From contig CAZRIE010000048.1 of the NCBI GenBank assembly GCA_964600075.1, forward strand, positions 1 to 30,248: DNA of 30,248 nt, in the 5' to 3' direction. The translations under genes were made by a program, and so were the position numbers. Shown here piece after piece: positions 1-9,676 of this stretch. This stretch comes from CAZRIE01 sp964600075. GTDB taxonomy: Bacteria; Bacteroidota; Bacteroidia; Flavobacteriales; Flavobacteriaceae. Within the stretch, counting starts at the first letter, position 1. Every line of letters starts with the position of its first letter. The notes beneath the pieces are model-generated. The model saw only the letters and a list, made by a program, of their open reading frames with translations, ran no database searches and was not told where the DNA came from.

Positions 1-88
1 AGATGAAAAACAAAAAAACAAGCTTGGCTCCTATAGTTGCTTTCGTTAAAATTTTTAAAAGAGAATAGTTTGGTTGGTTTTGTTTCAT
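1..88 (-). CDS. SusC/RagA-like TonB-linked outer membrane protein, N-terminal fragment (runs off window)
   Basis: Reading the minus strand from an ATG at 88 gives 29 codons up to the window edge, beginning MKQNQPNYSLLKILTK and continuing into a hydrophobic LVFLFF stretch. The complete SusC in this window begins MKQPNLNYSHLKLLTK and also has LVFLFF at the same place, giving 17 identities in 29 aligned residues. The DNA upstream of both starts is also related. I infer the signal peptide of a second SusC-family transporter. Only the start is visible, so plug, barrel and substrate cannot be assessed. Confidence 0.72.
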   Translation of the reverse strand, partial: MKQNQPNYSLLKILTKATIGAKLVFLFFI

Positions 89-224
89 GATGTTCAAAAA
101 TTTGAGCGAATTAATAAATAGTTAATCAATAAAATTGAGGTCCGGTAAAAATCTGTGCTGCCTTATCTATGATTCAATATATTTTACGTTTTAAAAGGTT
201 TCAAAAATTCTATTTTCCCATTTT

Positions 225-870
225 GGTTTGATGTTTTCTTCTGAATTCAGAAATATACATTTTGACGATACTATTTGTTCCACAGCCAAGGATTCTTTGA
301 CTGGTATACTCCGCAACATGGTATTTAAATATTTAGCCCTATATAATTGATATAATGTCAATTTAAAGGGCAAAAATTTAAATTATCTTAATAATTCCAC
401 TAATTATTTGTAAAACTAATTTTTTCATTGCTCAGAATCCAATGATAATATGATGGGGTTTGATACTTTTTTTGCCCAAAATCGAATTACGTTAAACATA
501 TTGGACTTAATTGTCTTTTTATTTTATTATTACTCATTTATCTTATACGGAAACCTGACATTAGCGCTGTGCGATTATTCTCAGTTCATTAGATTCTTCA
601 AGCTACATTTGTTGATCAAGCCTTGGAAAATGTCAAAAAAATACAAGTTTAAACGAGCCTGAGAAGGCCTATTTCAAAATCTCACAACTAAGAAATTGAA
701 ATCAATGGTACCAAGGTTTATTTATAAAAAAAAGGAATTTGCAATATTTGACAAGCTTGATGTAGAACAGTTGCCGATCGCGCTGCCCAAACTGCCATAA
801 GTTTGTATTGCTACCTTGAAAAAAGAGCAAAGGTTCAAGGAACCTAACTTCAATTAAAGGTGAGTTCGAT
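225..870 (-). repeat. Copy A of a three-copy susC-upstream element
   Basis: A 29-base block starting tgatggggtttgatac at 451-479 is identical to 13279-13307. Of this block, 17 bases recur in inverted orientation at 19835-19851. Similarity continues on both sides: the segment near 225-300 matches 20010-20080 inverted, the segment around 655-680 (cgagcctga.aaggcctatttc) matches copy B, and the segment around 810-860 matches 19700-19745 inverted. Its position, about 360 bases before a susC start, suggests a regulatory leader. The edges are approximate because I aligned by eye. Confidence 0.68.
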
Positions 871-897
871 AGAAGAAATTTTATTTAAAGATGTGAA

Positions 898-917
898 AAA
901 GCCGAGTTTTCAGCTTT
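898..917 (-). terminator. Possible rho-independent terminator after the susC operon
   Basis: On the minus strand AAAGCTG, a six-base loop and CGGCTTT form a seven-pair stem with one G-T wobble, followed by two more T. It lies about 120 bases past the stop of the last operon gene. The stem is short and the T run is partly inside it, so this is tentative. Confidence 0.3.
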
Positions 918-1040
918 GTAATTATATCGAAATCAAGTTAGTTTATCCGCAACATTATTTGATGCGGGCCAAATGCTAATTGATACCTCATAGAAAACTT
1001 TGGTAGGCATACACCATTTGGCCCTAAGAATAAATAAAGG

Positions 1041-4000
1041 TTAAGGTAGAAGAACGACCTCTTTGCCATTCAAATCTATGGTCTTTTTTTTGCCCGATGT
1101 ATTGTAAATAATAATAGATGTCATATTAGGGCTAAGCAATAACGTATTGTCAGATTGTGAGAGATATCCGTGGCCCCAATAACGCTCAAACTTTCTTTTT
1201 TTGCCATTTTGGTAATGAATTTCCCCAGAAACATCGTTCGGTTGTAGCCGATATAAAGACACCTTATCTTTAAAATCTGATTTGAAAACCCTAAGGCTAT
1301 CCGTATTTACCGAAGTAATAAGAAATAAACTTTTCTCGGTATGCCAACTACCAAGGGCTCTGGTATCCCCTTCGATAAAAAACCCAGTCTTGTTTGACTT
1401 GATCGATTCAAAGTTTCCATTACCATCTCCCTTAAGGTAAAATCCTTTTTGTGCATTGTACCAGCCCGAGATTACTTCGGTCTGGGAATTATTGCCCACC
1501 CCAACAATATCTGTAAATCCATCCCCATCAAAATCACCGACTTCCATGCCGTGAACCGCGGAATATTGAGCTTCAACGGGGAGTGCTTTTAGAGAAAACT
1601 TTCCATTACCCAGATTTTCAATATAGGCGGACTTGAAATAATTGGTTTCTAAGGTCAACCTTTTTTCAGGGTTGAACGCTTCCAAAATTTTCTTAATGTC
1701 GGCTTTCGCATAAGCTTCATAAGAGGGGAATGCCCTATTGATGACTTCTAGTTGATCTATCAAAGACCTTCTCGGCGCAACCGGATATTCTTTCCCGTTT
1801 ATATATCGGGTAATAATGGGGTCTAAACTCGCATTTCCATCAAAATCTTGAACATAAAGCCGAATCGGCCGTTCTTCACCTGTCTTTAGAAAAGTATTTT
1901 TTCCAAGATTCCCTGCGACATAATCGATATCCCCATCGCTATCAAAGTCTCCCCCTACAATACTATTCCACCAGCCTTTATAGGATTGCAGACCGTTATC
2001 CGTCTGTATTTTGGTAAAGGTGCCATTCTTGTTTTCGAAAACGGTAATGGGCATCCATTCCCCAACTACAATTAGATCAAAATCTTGATCATTGTCAAAA
2101 TCCGACCAAAGGGCAGCAGTAATCATTCCGGTTTCATGGAGCTCTGAAGCTAATTTCTTGGTACTATCGTAAAACTTGCCTTCTCTATTTTCTAAAAGGT
2201 AATGTTCGGGATTGGTCGGAAACTTACCAGGCACGACTCGACCCCCGACAAAAAGGTCTAAATCGCCATCGTTGTCAAAGTCGGCAGCTATTACACAAGA
2301 ACCGCTCGATGCTATTGTGGGAAGCGCATCTTCATCAAGCTCAAAATTGCCATTACCATCATTAAAATATAACCGATCTTGGTAATGCCCTTTATTGAAA
2401 TATTTGACCGAACTACCGCCACTGACCACATAAAGGTCGAGATCACCGTCTTGGTCTGCATCGAAGAGTAAAGTGCCCATATCCTCATAAAATTCAGAGC
2501 CATCTATTGACTTTGAATTAAACGTATCTTCCGGGGTTTGAATAAACAATGTTCCGCTTTGGTTTCTCCCACCACCTACATAGAAATCGGCCTGATTATC
2601 CCCATTGATGTCACCAACGGCTATGCCAGGACCATTATTATCGTATTGTTGTAACAATAAAGGTTCATGCCTAAAATCGTTAGGCGTATTCTCTTGATGC
2701 CTATAATTCAAATTCAATTGTGAAGATACCTCCTCGAACAAGGTTGTATTTGTCTTTAAGGTTTTTAAAGGTTCGGATGTAAACGTTATATCTGAATAAT
2801 CGAGTTCGGCAGTAGTACCTGCGGCTATTTCAGTATGAATAGATTGCTTGCCATCAGGCCAAACAATTAGTAGGCTATCGATTTTTGAATGGCTTCCCAG
2901 CCCTACATGTATCTTATTTTCAGAAGAAGACATATAGCCTCGAACAGTATAGTTTTCGTAATAGCGTTTGCTACCATCAGGAAGAGTCAAATGGACTTTG
3001 GCACCTAAGGCCTCAAAGTTTCCGGGTTTCCCTTTAAGTCTGATTGCAACACTCTTGTTCGCTTTTTTAAGTCTATCGGTATTATTCTTATAGAGCGATG
3101 CGGGGGCATTTATGTTATTCACAACAAGATCTAAATCACCGTCATTGTCAAAATCGGCATAGGCCGATCCGTTCGACATGGTCTCATGGTCCATTCCCCA
3201 ATCGGAAGTTTTATTCTCGAATTCGAGACTACCTTCGTTGCGAAACATGTAATTGGACAAACAAACACTATCGAGATCTGTCAATCGCTTAACCAAGTTT
3301 GCTTCCGATAGTTCGCCCTTTACAAACAAATTTTTTTGATCGGTATATTCGACAAAATCTTGATTGGTAACATCCCTTCGAAAACCGTTCGTGATATAAA
3401 TATCCTTGAGGCCGTCATTATCAAAGTCGGTAATTAGGGGAGACCAGCTCCAATCAGTCTGGTGCAATCCGGCCAAACGTCCAATTTCGCTAAAACTATA
3501 GTCTCCAGAAGGCCCTATACCGCGGTTGATTTGCAAAGTGTTTCTGATGAACTGGGGAGCAAAGCCCTTTTGTAGGGTACTCTTAAAGTGTTCATAGTTC
3601 ATCTGGGCGGTCATCATCTTTTGTCGATAATTATCTTCTGGTAGCATGTCCAACACGAAAATATCCGATAGGGCGTCATTGTTGATATCGGCGATATCAA
3701 CCCCCATGCCATTTCGTGAGCATTGGTTCAGATAGCTGCCCAATGTATTCGAAAATGTACCGTCCTGATTATTGATATACAAAAGATCACTCCCTATATA
3801 ATCGTTCGCTACATAGATATCGGGCCAGCCGTCACGGTTGATATCCGAAATGGCCAACCCCAACCCATAACCCTCAATAGTAATGCCTGCTTTGCCGGAA
3901 ACGTTTTCATAGCTAGGTTGCCCCACGCTATTTACGCCTATATTCTCATAAAGGCGATCTGTACTTGGCCCGCGACCATCGGTGAAGGTTTCCAATTTGC

Positions 4001-4592
4001 TGATCATGGCATAGGGTTCGTTGGCGTGTTGCATAAGATACAGGTCGAGGTCTCCGTCGAGATCGTAATCGAAAAAAGCGGCTTGGGTAGACATGCCTTC
4101 ATCCGCAATACCATAAGATTCTGCCGCTTCGGTAAAGGTCAATTGCCCCGGGGAAGGACCATTGTTAATGAACAATCTATTTTTTCGGTTATTTTCGTCA
4201 TACCCCCCGACACATAAGTAAATGTCTTTCCATCCGTCTTGGTTGATATCTACAATAGATACCCCGGTGGCCCATTGATTGCTCTTGATTCCGGCACTTT
4301 CACTGATATCCTTAAAAACAAAATTACCTTTGTTTAGGTAAAGTCTGGACGATACCATATTGCCCGAAAAAAAGATATCCTGCAGCCCGTCATTGTCAAA
4401 ATCGGCAACTCCGACACCTGCACCAGTGTAGATATACGGAAAATTGAAATAGTGTATCGAATCGCTCTCAACGATAGTGTTTGAAAAATCGATGCTCGAA
4501 TGATCAACCGAAACCAGTTCAAAAAGTGTTTTTTGCTTTTTACAGGAAAAAATAAAAAGGAGGACAAACCCAATAAGGACAAAGTTTTTCAT
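1041..4592 (-). CDS. VCBS/FG-GAP repeat and ASPIC/UnbV domain lipoprotein (second of a tandem pair)
   Basis: The protein has about 1183 residues when started at MKNFVLIGFV. This start places a lipobox (FIFSC, Cys17) correctly and leaves a 7-base gap after the upstream gene; an ATG 45 bases earlier would overlap that gene. About a dozen VCBS/FG-GAP blades carry calcium-loop motifs such as DFDNDGLQD, DYDLDGDLD and DFDSDGDID. An ASPIC/UnbV domain lies near residues 511-600 (ending around IVWPDGK). Such repeats form beta-propellers used for binding and adhesion. I see no catalytic signature. It is co-oriented with the preceding paralogue and with susC/susD. I infer a cell-surface or periplasmic lipoprotein linked to glycan capture. 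The ligand is unknown. Confidence 0.9.
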   Translation of the reverse strand: MKNFVLIGFVLLFIFSCKKQKTLFELVSVDHSSIDFSNTIVESDSIHYFNFPYIYTGAGVGVADFDNDGLQDIFFSGNMVSSRLYLNKGNFVFKDISESAGIKSNQWATGVSIVDINQDGWKDIYLCVGGYDENNRKNRLFINNGPSPGQLTFTEAAESYGIADEGMSTQAAFFDYDLDGDLDLYLMQHANEPYAMISKLETFTDGRGPSTDRLYENIGVNSVGQPSYENVSGKAGITIEGYGLGLAISDINRDGWPDIYVANDYIGSDLLYINNQDGTFSNTLGSYLNQCSRNGMGVDIADINNDALSDIFVLDMLPEDNYRQKMMTAQMNYEHFKSTLQKGFAPQFIRNTLQINRGIGPSGDYSFSEIGRLAGLHQTDWSWSPLITDFDNDGLKDIYITNGFRRDVTNQDFVEYTDQKNLFVKGELSEANLVKRLTDLDSVCLSNYMFRNEGSLEFENKTSDWGMDHETMSNGSAYADFDNDGDLDLVVNNINAPASLYKNNTDRLKKANKSVAIRLKGKPGNFEALGAKVHLTLPDGSKRYYENYTVRGYMSSSENKIHVGLGSHSKIDSLLIVWPDGKQSIHTEIAAGTTAELDYSDITFTSEPLKTLKTNTTLFEEVSSQLNLNYRHQENTPNDFRHEPLLLQQYDNNGPGIAVGDINGDNQADFYVGGGRNQSGTLFIQTPEDTFNSKSIDGSEFYEDMGTLLFDADQDGDLDLYVVSGGSSVKYFNKGHYQDRLYFNDGNGNFELDEDALPTIASSGSCVIAADFDNDGDLDLFVGGRVVPGKFPTNPEHYLLENREGKFYDSTKKLASELHETGMITAALWSDFDNDQDFDLIVVGEWMPITVFENKNGTFTKIQTDNGLQSYKGWWNSIVGGDFDSDGDIDYVAGNLGKNTFLKTGEERPIRLYVQDFDGNASLDPIITRYINGKEYPVAPRRSLIDQLEVINRAFPSYEAYAKADIKKILEAFNPEKRLTLETNYFKSAYIENLGNGKFSLKALPVEAQYSAVHGMEVGDFDGDGFTDIVGVGNNSQTEVISGWYNAQKGFYLKGDGNGNFESIKSNKTGFFIEGDTRALGSWHTEKSLFLITSVNTDSLRVFKSDFKDKVSLYRLQPNDVSGEIHYQNGKKRKFERYWGHGYLSQSDNTLLLSPNMTSIIIYNTSGKKKTIDLNGKEVVLLP

Positions 4593-4599
4593 AGAAGAA

Positions 4600-7500
4600 T
4601 TATTTTGCCCTGAATTCGTACAATTGTAAATAGTCATTGTTGTTTCCGACTACAACAAACGAGTTACTTTCAGTTCCCTTCAATTGGGCAAGACCTTTCA
4701 CATCTCCCGATGCCAAAAAACCGCTTTTCATAGGGCTCATCGCCGTAAAATTTCCTTTGCCGTCACCCAAAAGCGTAAGGCCAAGACCGGCATCGTTCCT
4801 TGCCGTTTCTACTTCACTGTTGTACATATTTCCAGCTAGAAGTACGTCTAGATTGCCATCTTTATTGAAATCTTCGATTACAAATCCGTTTATGGAAGAC
4901 AACTGTGCCTCCGCAGGAAATGCGTGCCACTCGAATTCACCTTTTCCCAAGTTTTCGAGATACCCACTTTCAAAAGTGTATACCTTATAAGCGTGGGCTT
5001 CGTTCAATTTTTCCTTGCCATAAACATCTTCGAGGTTTGACGAGGCAAATGAGGCGTAGTCAGGAAATTTATCCTTTAAATAGGGCATTTGTTCCGTCAA
5101 GCACTGTTTCCCCCTTACAGGGAAAAGCTCTCCGTCATCAAAATAGCCTAGAACGATATCCAAAGTGCCGTTTTCATCAAAATCGTTAGCATAGACTTGA
5201 AAGGGTTCGTCAATTGATGCTTTGTACTTATAGTTCAGACCTAGGTTTCCCAATACATAGTCCATATCCCCATCGCCATCAAAATCCGCTTGGGCCATAC
5301 TATACCACCAGCCATGTGTTTTGTCTAGTGAGGGAGAAGTTACACGCGTGAATTTTCCTTTTTGATTCTCGAAAATGGTGATGGGCATCCATTCCCCTAC
5401 GACTATGATATCCAGGTCACCGTCATTGTCAAAATCGGTCCATTGGGCATCGGTGACCATGCCGATTTCCAAGAGTTCTTGGGCAATATTGCGGGTAACA
5501 TCCGAAAAATTACCTTTTCCATCGTTCAACAAAACCGCCGAGTCCGCTGGCATCGGATATTTTCCTGGAACTAGGCGACCACCTACAAAAAGATCCAAAT
5601 CGCCATCGCCATCAAAATCGGCCGCCCTTGCAATCGACCCGCTTTGTCTATTATCCAGTAATTTGCGTGATTTGAATTCCCCTTTTCCATTGTTGATGAA
5701 CAGCCTATCTTGATAAGCGCCTGCATTTTTATCCCATTCATTGCTGCCACTGACCACATAAAGATCTTGATCACCATCGCCATCGCAGTCAAAGAACAGT
5801 GCTCCGGTATCTTCGTAAGCTTTGTCGGTGTTCCATGTTTTGGAAGAGACGGGTTTGAAGTTGCCTTTTGCATTTTGAAGGTATAGCTGGCCTGGCTGAT
5901 CTTTGGCCCCTCCGATATAAAAATCGTCAAGGCCATCTGCGTTTACATCGCCTGCCGCTAAACACGGCCCCAATTGGGAATATTTGTGGGGAAGTAGGAT
6001 TTCTGTTTCAAAATCATCGTATTCTTTTTCGGCATGCCTGTAATTAGGCAGTATTCGGGATGCCACTTCGTCAAAAAGTTTGGGCACGATAGGGGAATCC
6101 TCGGTGGGTTTTTGGTTTTCACCTTGCTTGATTTCGATTCTTTGGTTTGTAGCGACGTTCGCCAATTCGTTATAAGTTCCGTTAGGCCAAAAAACTTCTA
6201 TTCGGTCTATGGTCTTCAAAGAGTCCGTTCCAAAATGCAATAAAGGTTCCATAGACGATTGAAAGCCTCTGCTAGGCTGTAGCTGTTGAAACTGGGCCGT
6301 ATTTTCTGCAGTGATTTTCACGGTAGCGCCAATACCCCAATAATTGTCTGTCGTTCCTCTTAAGGAAATTTGAAGGTAATTTTTTGCATGGGTTCCATCA
6401 GAGCTCAGATTCTCGTAGATACTGGCAGGGGCATCTATGTTGTTCAAGACCACTTCCATATCGCCATCGAGATCCAAATCACCATATGCCGCACCAGTGG
6501 AAAAGCCCTCAAAGTCGATACCCCAAGTTTCCGACACATCGGAAAAGGTAAAATTCCTGTTATTTTTGAACGTGAAACTCCTTAGTTTTTGCACGGGAAA
6601 GTTATCGATGATATCCATCATGCTGGCATTGCCGGCATTTAGGTTTTTATTTTTTAGATCAATTAAAATGTCTTTATACTGTACGTCCCTTCGAATGCCA
6701 TTACTGACAAAAAGATCTTTCCAGCCGTCATTGTCAATATCCACGAAAAGGGGTCCCCAGCTCCAATCTGTTTCCGATACATTTGACAGCTCGGCAATTT
6801 CACTGAACTTTCCACTACCAGAATTCAATTGAAGGGTATTCTGCATATATTGATAGTGATAGCCTTCATTTACCATACGGGCAAACCTATCCACATCCAT
6901 ACTCGCCATATTGGCCTTTTTTCTGAAATGGTCGGAAGCTTGCATATCACAGACCATGATATCGAGCAGACCATCATTGTTAAAGTCGGCCATATCACTG
7001 CCCATACTCGAAAAGGAGGTATGGCCTAATTGCCGGGGCAGTACATTTGTAAAAGTACCATCGTGGTTATTCTGGTACAAAAAATCAGGTTCGAAGAAAT
7101 CGTTGGCCACATAAATATCAGGATAGCCATCATTGTTTATATCGCCTATGGCAGCACTTAATCCAAAGCCAAAATGGGTGATGCCAGCTTCTTTACTTAC
7201 ATCGGCAAAAGTACCTTCACCATTGTTTCTGTATAACTTATCGGATTCATCGGTAGCTGGATTATTTTTTAATGCGAACAATTCTTCTTGTGAGGCAAAA
7301 AAGCGGTTGGAATGGTTGACCAAATACATATCAAGATCACCATCAAGGTCGTAGTCAAAAAAATAGGATTGAACCGAATATCCGGAATCGTTCAAACCAT
7401 ACTTTTTGCCCTGTTCCTGGAACTTTTCGTTCTTTTGGTTGATATAGAGCAGATTATTTCGATAACTGCCCATACCGGACCGGCAGACGTAGATATCGAG

Positions 7501-7893
7501 CCAACCGTCGTTGTTGATATCTACAAAAGTGACGCCCGTTGTCCAAAGGTTGCTTTTTAAGATGCCTGACTTGCGGGTTATGTCCTCGAACTTTAAATCT
7601 CCTTTATTCATAAAGATGCCATCTCCGCTCATATTACCCGTAAAGTATAGATCAGGTAATGAGTCGTTGTTAAGGTCACCAATGGCCACCCCACCACCAT
7701 TGTAGAAATACGGGTATTTGATGATGTTCTGCCTTTGGTTGTCTTTGATGGCATTGGTAAAATCGACGCCCGATATACTGTCCGGCACAGCTTTATAAAC
7801 TGTATCGCTATGCATAGTAGGCTCGTTTTTAGCATCCTCCCGACATGCAACTAGTCCGATTAAGGCACCCAATAAAATAATTCTTTTGAACAT
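4600..7893 (-). CDS. VCBS/FG-GAP repeat and ASPIC/UnbV domain lipoprotein (first of a tandem pair)
   Basis: The protein has 1097 residues and starts MFKRIILLGA with a lipobox ending at Cys17 (LVAC). The architecture matches the following gene block for block. N-terminal calcium-loop blades (DLNNDSLPD, DINNDGWLD, DYDLDGDLD) come first, then an ASPIC/UnbV domain near residues 503-591 (FWPNGTYNE), then a second set of blades (DCDGDGDQD, DFDGDGDLD, DFDNDGDLD). Both proteins share GGRLVPGKYP/GGRVVPGKFP and VVGEWMPITV/I, so they are tandem duplicates. The gene lies 267 bases after susD, behind a strong hairpin. An export-dependent binding role with the SusCD system is inferred from context. No enzyme motif is visible. 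Confidence 0.9.
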   Translation of the reverse strand: MFKRIILLGALIGLVACREDAKNEPTMHSDTVYKAVPDSISGVDFTNAIKDNQRQNIIKYPYFYNGGGVAIGDLNNDSLPDLYFTGNMSGDGIFMNKGDLKFEDITRKSGILKSNLWTTGVTFVDINNDGWLDIYVCRSGMGSYRNNLLYINQKNEKFQEQGKKYGLNDSGYSVQSYFFDYDLDGDLDMYLVNHSNRFFASQEELFALKNNPATDESDKLYRNNGEGTFADVSKEAGITHFGFGLSAAIGDINNDGYPDIYVANDFFEPDFLYQNNHDGTFTNVLPRQLGHTSFSSMGSDMADFNNDGLLDIMVCDMQASDHFRKKANMASMDVDRFARMVNEGYHYQYMQNTLQLNSGSGKFSEIAELSNVSETDWSWGPLFVDIDNDGWKDLFVSNGIRRDVQYKDILIDLKNKNLNAGNASMMDIIDNFPVQKLRSFTFKNNRNFTFSDVSETWGIDFEGFSTGAAYGDLDLDGDMEVVLNNIDAPASIYENLSSDGTHAKNYLQISLRGTTDNYWGIGATVKITAENTAQFQQLQPSRGFQSSMEPLLHFGTDSLKTIDRIEVFWPNGTYNELANVATNQRIEIKQGENQKPTEDSPIVPKLFDEVASRILPNYRHAEKEYDDFETEILLPHKYSQLGPCLAAGDVNADGLDDFYIGGAKDQPGQLYLQNAKGNFKPVSSKTWNTDKAYEDTGALFFDCDGDGDQDLYVVSGSNEWDKNAGAYQDRLFINNGKGEFKSRKLLDNRQSGSIARAADFDGDGDLDLFVGGRLVPGKYPMPADSAVLLNDGKGNFSDVTRNIAQELLEIGMVTDAQWTDFDNDGDLDIIVVGEWMPITIFENQKGKFTRVTSPSLDKTHGWWYSMAQADFDGDGDMDYVLGNLGLNYKYKASIDEPFQVYANDFDENGTLDIVLGYFDDGELFPVRGKQCLTEQMPYLKDKFPDYASFASSNLEDVYGKEKLNEAHAYKVYTFESGYLENLGKGEFEWHAFPAEAQLSSINGFVIEDFNKDGNLDVLLAGNMYNSEVETARNDAGLGLTLLGDGKGNFTAMSPMKSGFLASGDVKGLAQLKGTESNSFVVVGNNNDYLQLYEFRAK

Positions 7894-8096
7894 TTTATAG
7901 AAAAGGTCAAGATATAAAAAAACTTTAAGCCTTCTGTGGTTTCTTTGGGTCCTAAAGTGGTTATTAGAAAGTTCTATTTAAGAACTGGAAGTTACTTCAT
8001 CTTTTACTTTTTTATTTATAAAAGTGGGTACCTAAACTCGTTTGAAAATCCTTTCAGCGGCTATCCTATTTAAATGGTTTCGATTCGATTAAACGA

Positions 8097-8128
8097 CCAA
8101 GGCCCGGTTGAATTGCACCGGGCCTTGG
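8097..8128 (-). terminator. Strong hairpin between susD and the VCBS genes (terminator or attenuator)
   Basis: CCAAGGCCCGG at 8097-8107 and CCGGGCCTTGG at 8118-8128 are perfectly complementary, giving an 11-bp GC-rich stem with a 10-base loop. It starts 32 bases after the susD stop in the direction of transcription. The following minus-strand bases (TCGTTTAATCG) hold only a weak T run. It could therefore be a partial terminator or an RNA-stabilising hairpin that keeps susC/susD expression above that of the downstream genes. Confidence 0.65.
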
Positions 8129-8160
8129 TAAAACAATAATTGCTTTATTTATCGCATTGC

Positions 8161-9663
8161 TTATTGTGGATATTGCGTCAAGTTCGGCATCAAGTCGAGT
8201 TCCGCCAACGGAACGGGCCAATATTCATGGGTACCCTGAATATAACCAAAGGGCGATAGTACTTCGTTCGCTATGCCCCAACGGTGCAGGTCATAATAAC
8301 GATGGCCTTCAAATAGCAATTCTTTTCGCCGTTCTGAACGAATCACTTCCCTTAAGCCAGCTTGGTCCGCAGCAGGTGGGGCGGCAGGTACAATGCCCGC
8401 CCTTTCACGAATTTGGGTAATCGCAGCCACGGCTTCATTGGTAACGCCCGCTTCGTTTTGAGCTTCGGCATAGTTCAATAAAACCTCGGCATATCTGATA
8501 ATCAAGAAATTGACATCAAAATTTTGTGATTGCGACATATTCTTACCTTCAGGAAGCCATTTTCGGGTACTGGCATTATTAAAATGGTCTGGTCGCATAG
8601 TGCCAGTGGCAAATTCTTCAGGGCCGTTACCTTGTCCCACATCAATCATATCTGGTGGATCGGTATTGACCAGCAAAATACTAGCTATACGACGCACGTC
8701 GTTAGGGTCTGTAAATTGCTCGTAAGAATCTGGGCTTGGCGAGAACCAGTTGGCCCAACCAATTACCGGGCTCCAGTGAATGGAATAGAAGTTTTCGGAA
8801 TTTGCACCCCAAAAACCAGGCGCTTCACCAACGGCTTGAAATTCAAACAGTGACTCCGAACTATTTTCCATAAACCCATTGAATAGTTTGAGATAGTCGT
8901 CGGTGGCGACCAAGGTGTATTGTTGTGAATCCATCACTTTTTTTGCCGCTGCCGCTGCTTCTGCCCATTTTGACTGGTAGAGATAAATTCGGCTTAATAG
9001 CCCGTTGGCAGCTCCATTAGTAGCTCTCCCGACCGGGTCTGATGCTCCAGCAGGCAAGACCTCCGCGGCATCCATTAAATCTTGCTCCATTTGGGCATAG
9101 ATGATACTTTTATCGGTCCGGGCCAATTCGGCATATTCTTCCCTAGTCAGAACTGCGGTAGAAAAAGGCACATCACCAAAAGCATTTACTAAATTAAAAT
9201 AGAAGAGCGCCCTCAAGAACTTGGCTTCTCCCGCAAATCTAGTTTTCAGTCCGGCATCCATTTCGATTTCAGGCAATTTTTCCAAAAGAGTGTTCGCTCT
9301 AAAGATTCCTTTATAACCATCATACCATCGCGCCGTCGAAAAAGGGTTACTGGGAAACCATCGAAAATCACTGGAAGCCCTAAAATAGGTGCCATAATCA
9401 CCATTGTCACCAGTTTTTTCAAGAATATCGTCACTTGGGCAATCACCAAGTACATTAATCGCTTCACGGTACATTCCCTTATTGCCTACGATATCATAAA
9501 CGGCCGTTAAGGCTTGCTCGGCCTGCTCGGCGTCCTGAAAGAACTGTGAGTCAACGACACCGTTCTTGAACTCTTTGGTCACAAAATCTTCGTCACAAGA
9601 TAATAAGCACAAGAAAGCTATCAATCCTGTTGCCAATACGTTAAAATTAAATCTATTTTTCAT
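8161..9663 (-). CDS. RagB/SusD family nutrient-uptake outer membrane lipoprotein
   Basis: This protein of 500 residues has a type II signal ending CLLSC (Cys23) followed by DEDF. SusD landmarks are present: an N-terminal segment around SQFFQDAEQAEQALTAVYD, the TPR-like helix FLRALFYFNLVNAFGDVPF, YAEVLLNYAEAQNEAG in the C-terminal half, and the conserved ending RSERRKELLFEGHRYYDLHR. SusD proteins are surface lipoproteins that cap a SusC barrel and bind the oligosaccharide or other ligand. The gene starts 13 bases after the susC stop, the usual operon arrangement. The ligand cannot be read from the sequence. Confidence 0.95.
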   Translation of the reverse strand: MKNRFNFNVLATGLIAFLCLLSCDEDFVTKEFKNGVVDSQFFQDAEQAEQALTAVYDIVGNKGMYREAINVLGDCPSDDILEKTGDNGDYGTYFRASSDFRWFPSNPFSTARWYDGYKGIFRANTLLEKLPEIEMDAGLKTRFAGEAKFLRALFYFNLVNAFGDVPFSTAVLTREEYAELARTDKSIIYAQMEQDLMDAAEVLPAGASDPVGRATNGAANGLLSRIYLYQSKWAEAAAAAKKVMDSQQYTLVATDDYLKLFNGFMENSSESLFEFQAVGEAPGFWGANSENFYSIHWSPVIGWANWFSPSPDSYEQFTDPNDVRRIASILLVNTDPPDMIDVGQGNGPEEFATGTMRPDHFNNASTRKWLPEGKNMSQSQNFDVNFLIIRYAEVLLNYAEAQNEAGVTNEAVAAITQIRERAGIVPAAPPAADQAGLREVIRSERRKELLFEGHRYYDLHRWGIANEVLSPFGYIQGTHEYWPVPLAELDLMPNLTQYPQ

Positions 9664-9676
9664 ATCTAATTTTTTT

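Larger units (their letters stand above)
89..1040. other. Intergenic region upstream of the partial susC, holding copy A of a repeated element
   Basis: This gap separates the end of the second VCBS lipoprotein gene from the start of the partial susC. Most of it (to about 870) is copy A of a long noncoding repeat also found at 12980-13680 and, inverted, at 19700-20090. Short open frames at 191-373 and 450-662 fall inside the repeat and are not kept open in the other copies, so I do not call them genes. A possible terminator hairpin lies at 898-917. Confidence 0.6.

Noticed and set aside
191..373. Short minus-strand open frame of 60 codons upstream of the partial susC
   Set aside because: It lies inside repeat copy A. 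The matching stretch of copy C has several stops and length changes in this frame, so it is not a conserved protein.
450..662. Plus-strand open frame of 70 codons
   Set aside because: The start region is conserved in copy B only as DNA. Copy B differs by one base in length within the frame and stops early.
3723..4217. Plus-strand 164-codon frame opposite the VCBS gene
   Set aside because: It is antisense to a calcium-loop-rich coding region, has no start context or family resemblance, and the minus-strand gene is strongly supported.
1500..7700. Many near-identical short repeats such as ccatc.ccatcaaaatc, considered as a CRISPR or tandem repeat
   Set aside because: They are irregularly spaced and encode the DxDxDG calcium loops of VCBS blades, so protein repeats explain them.
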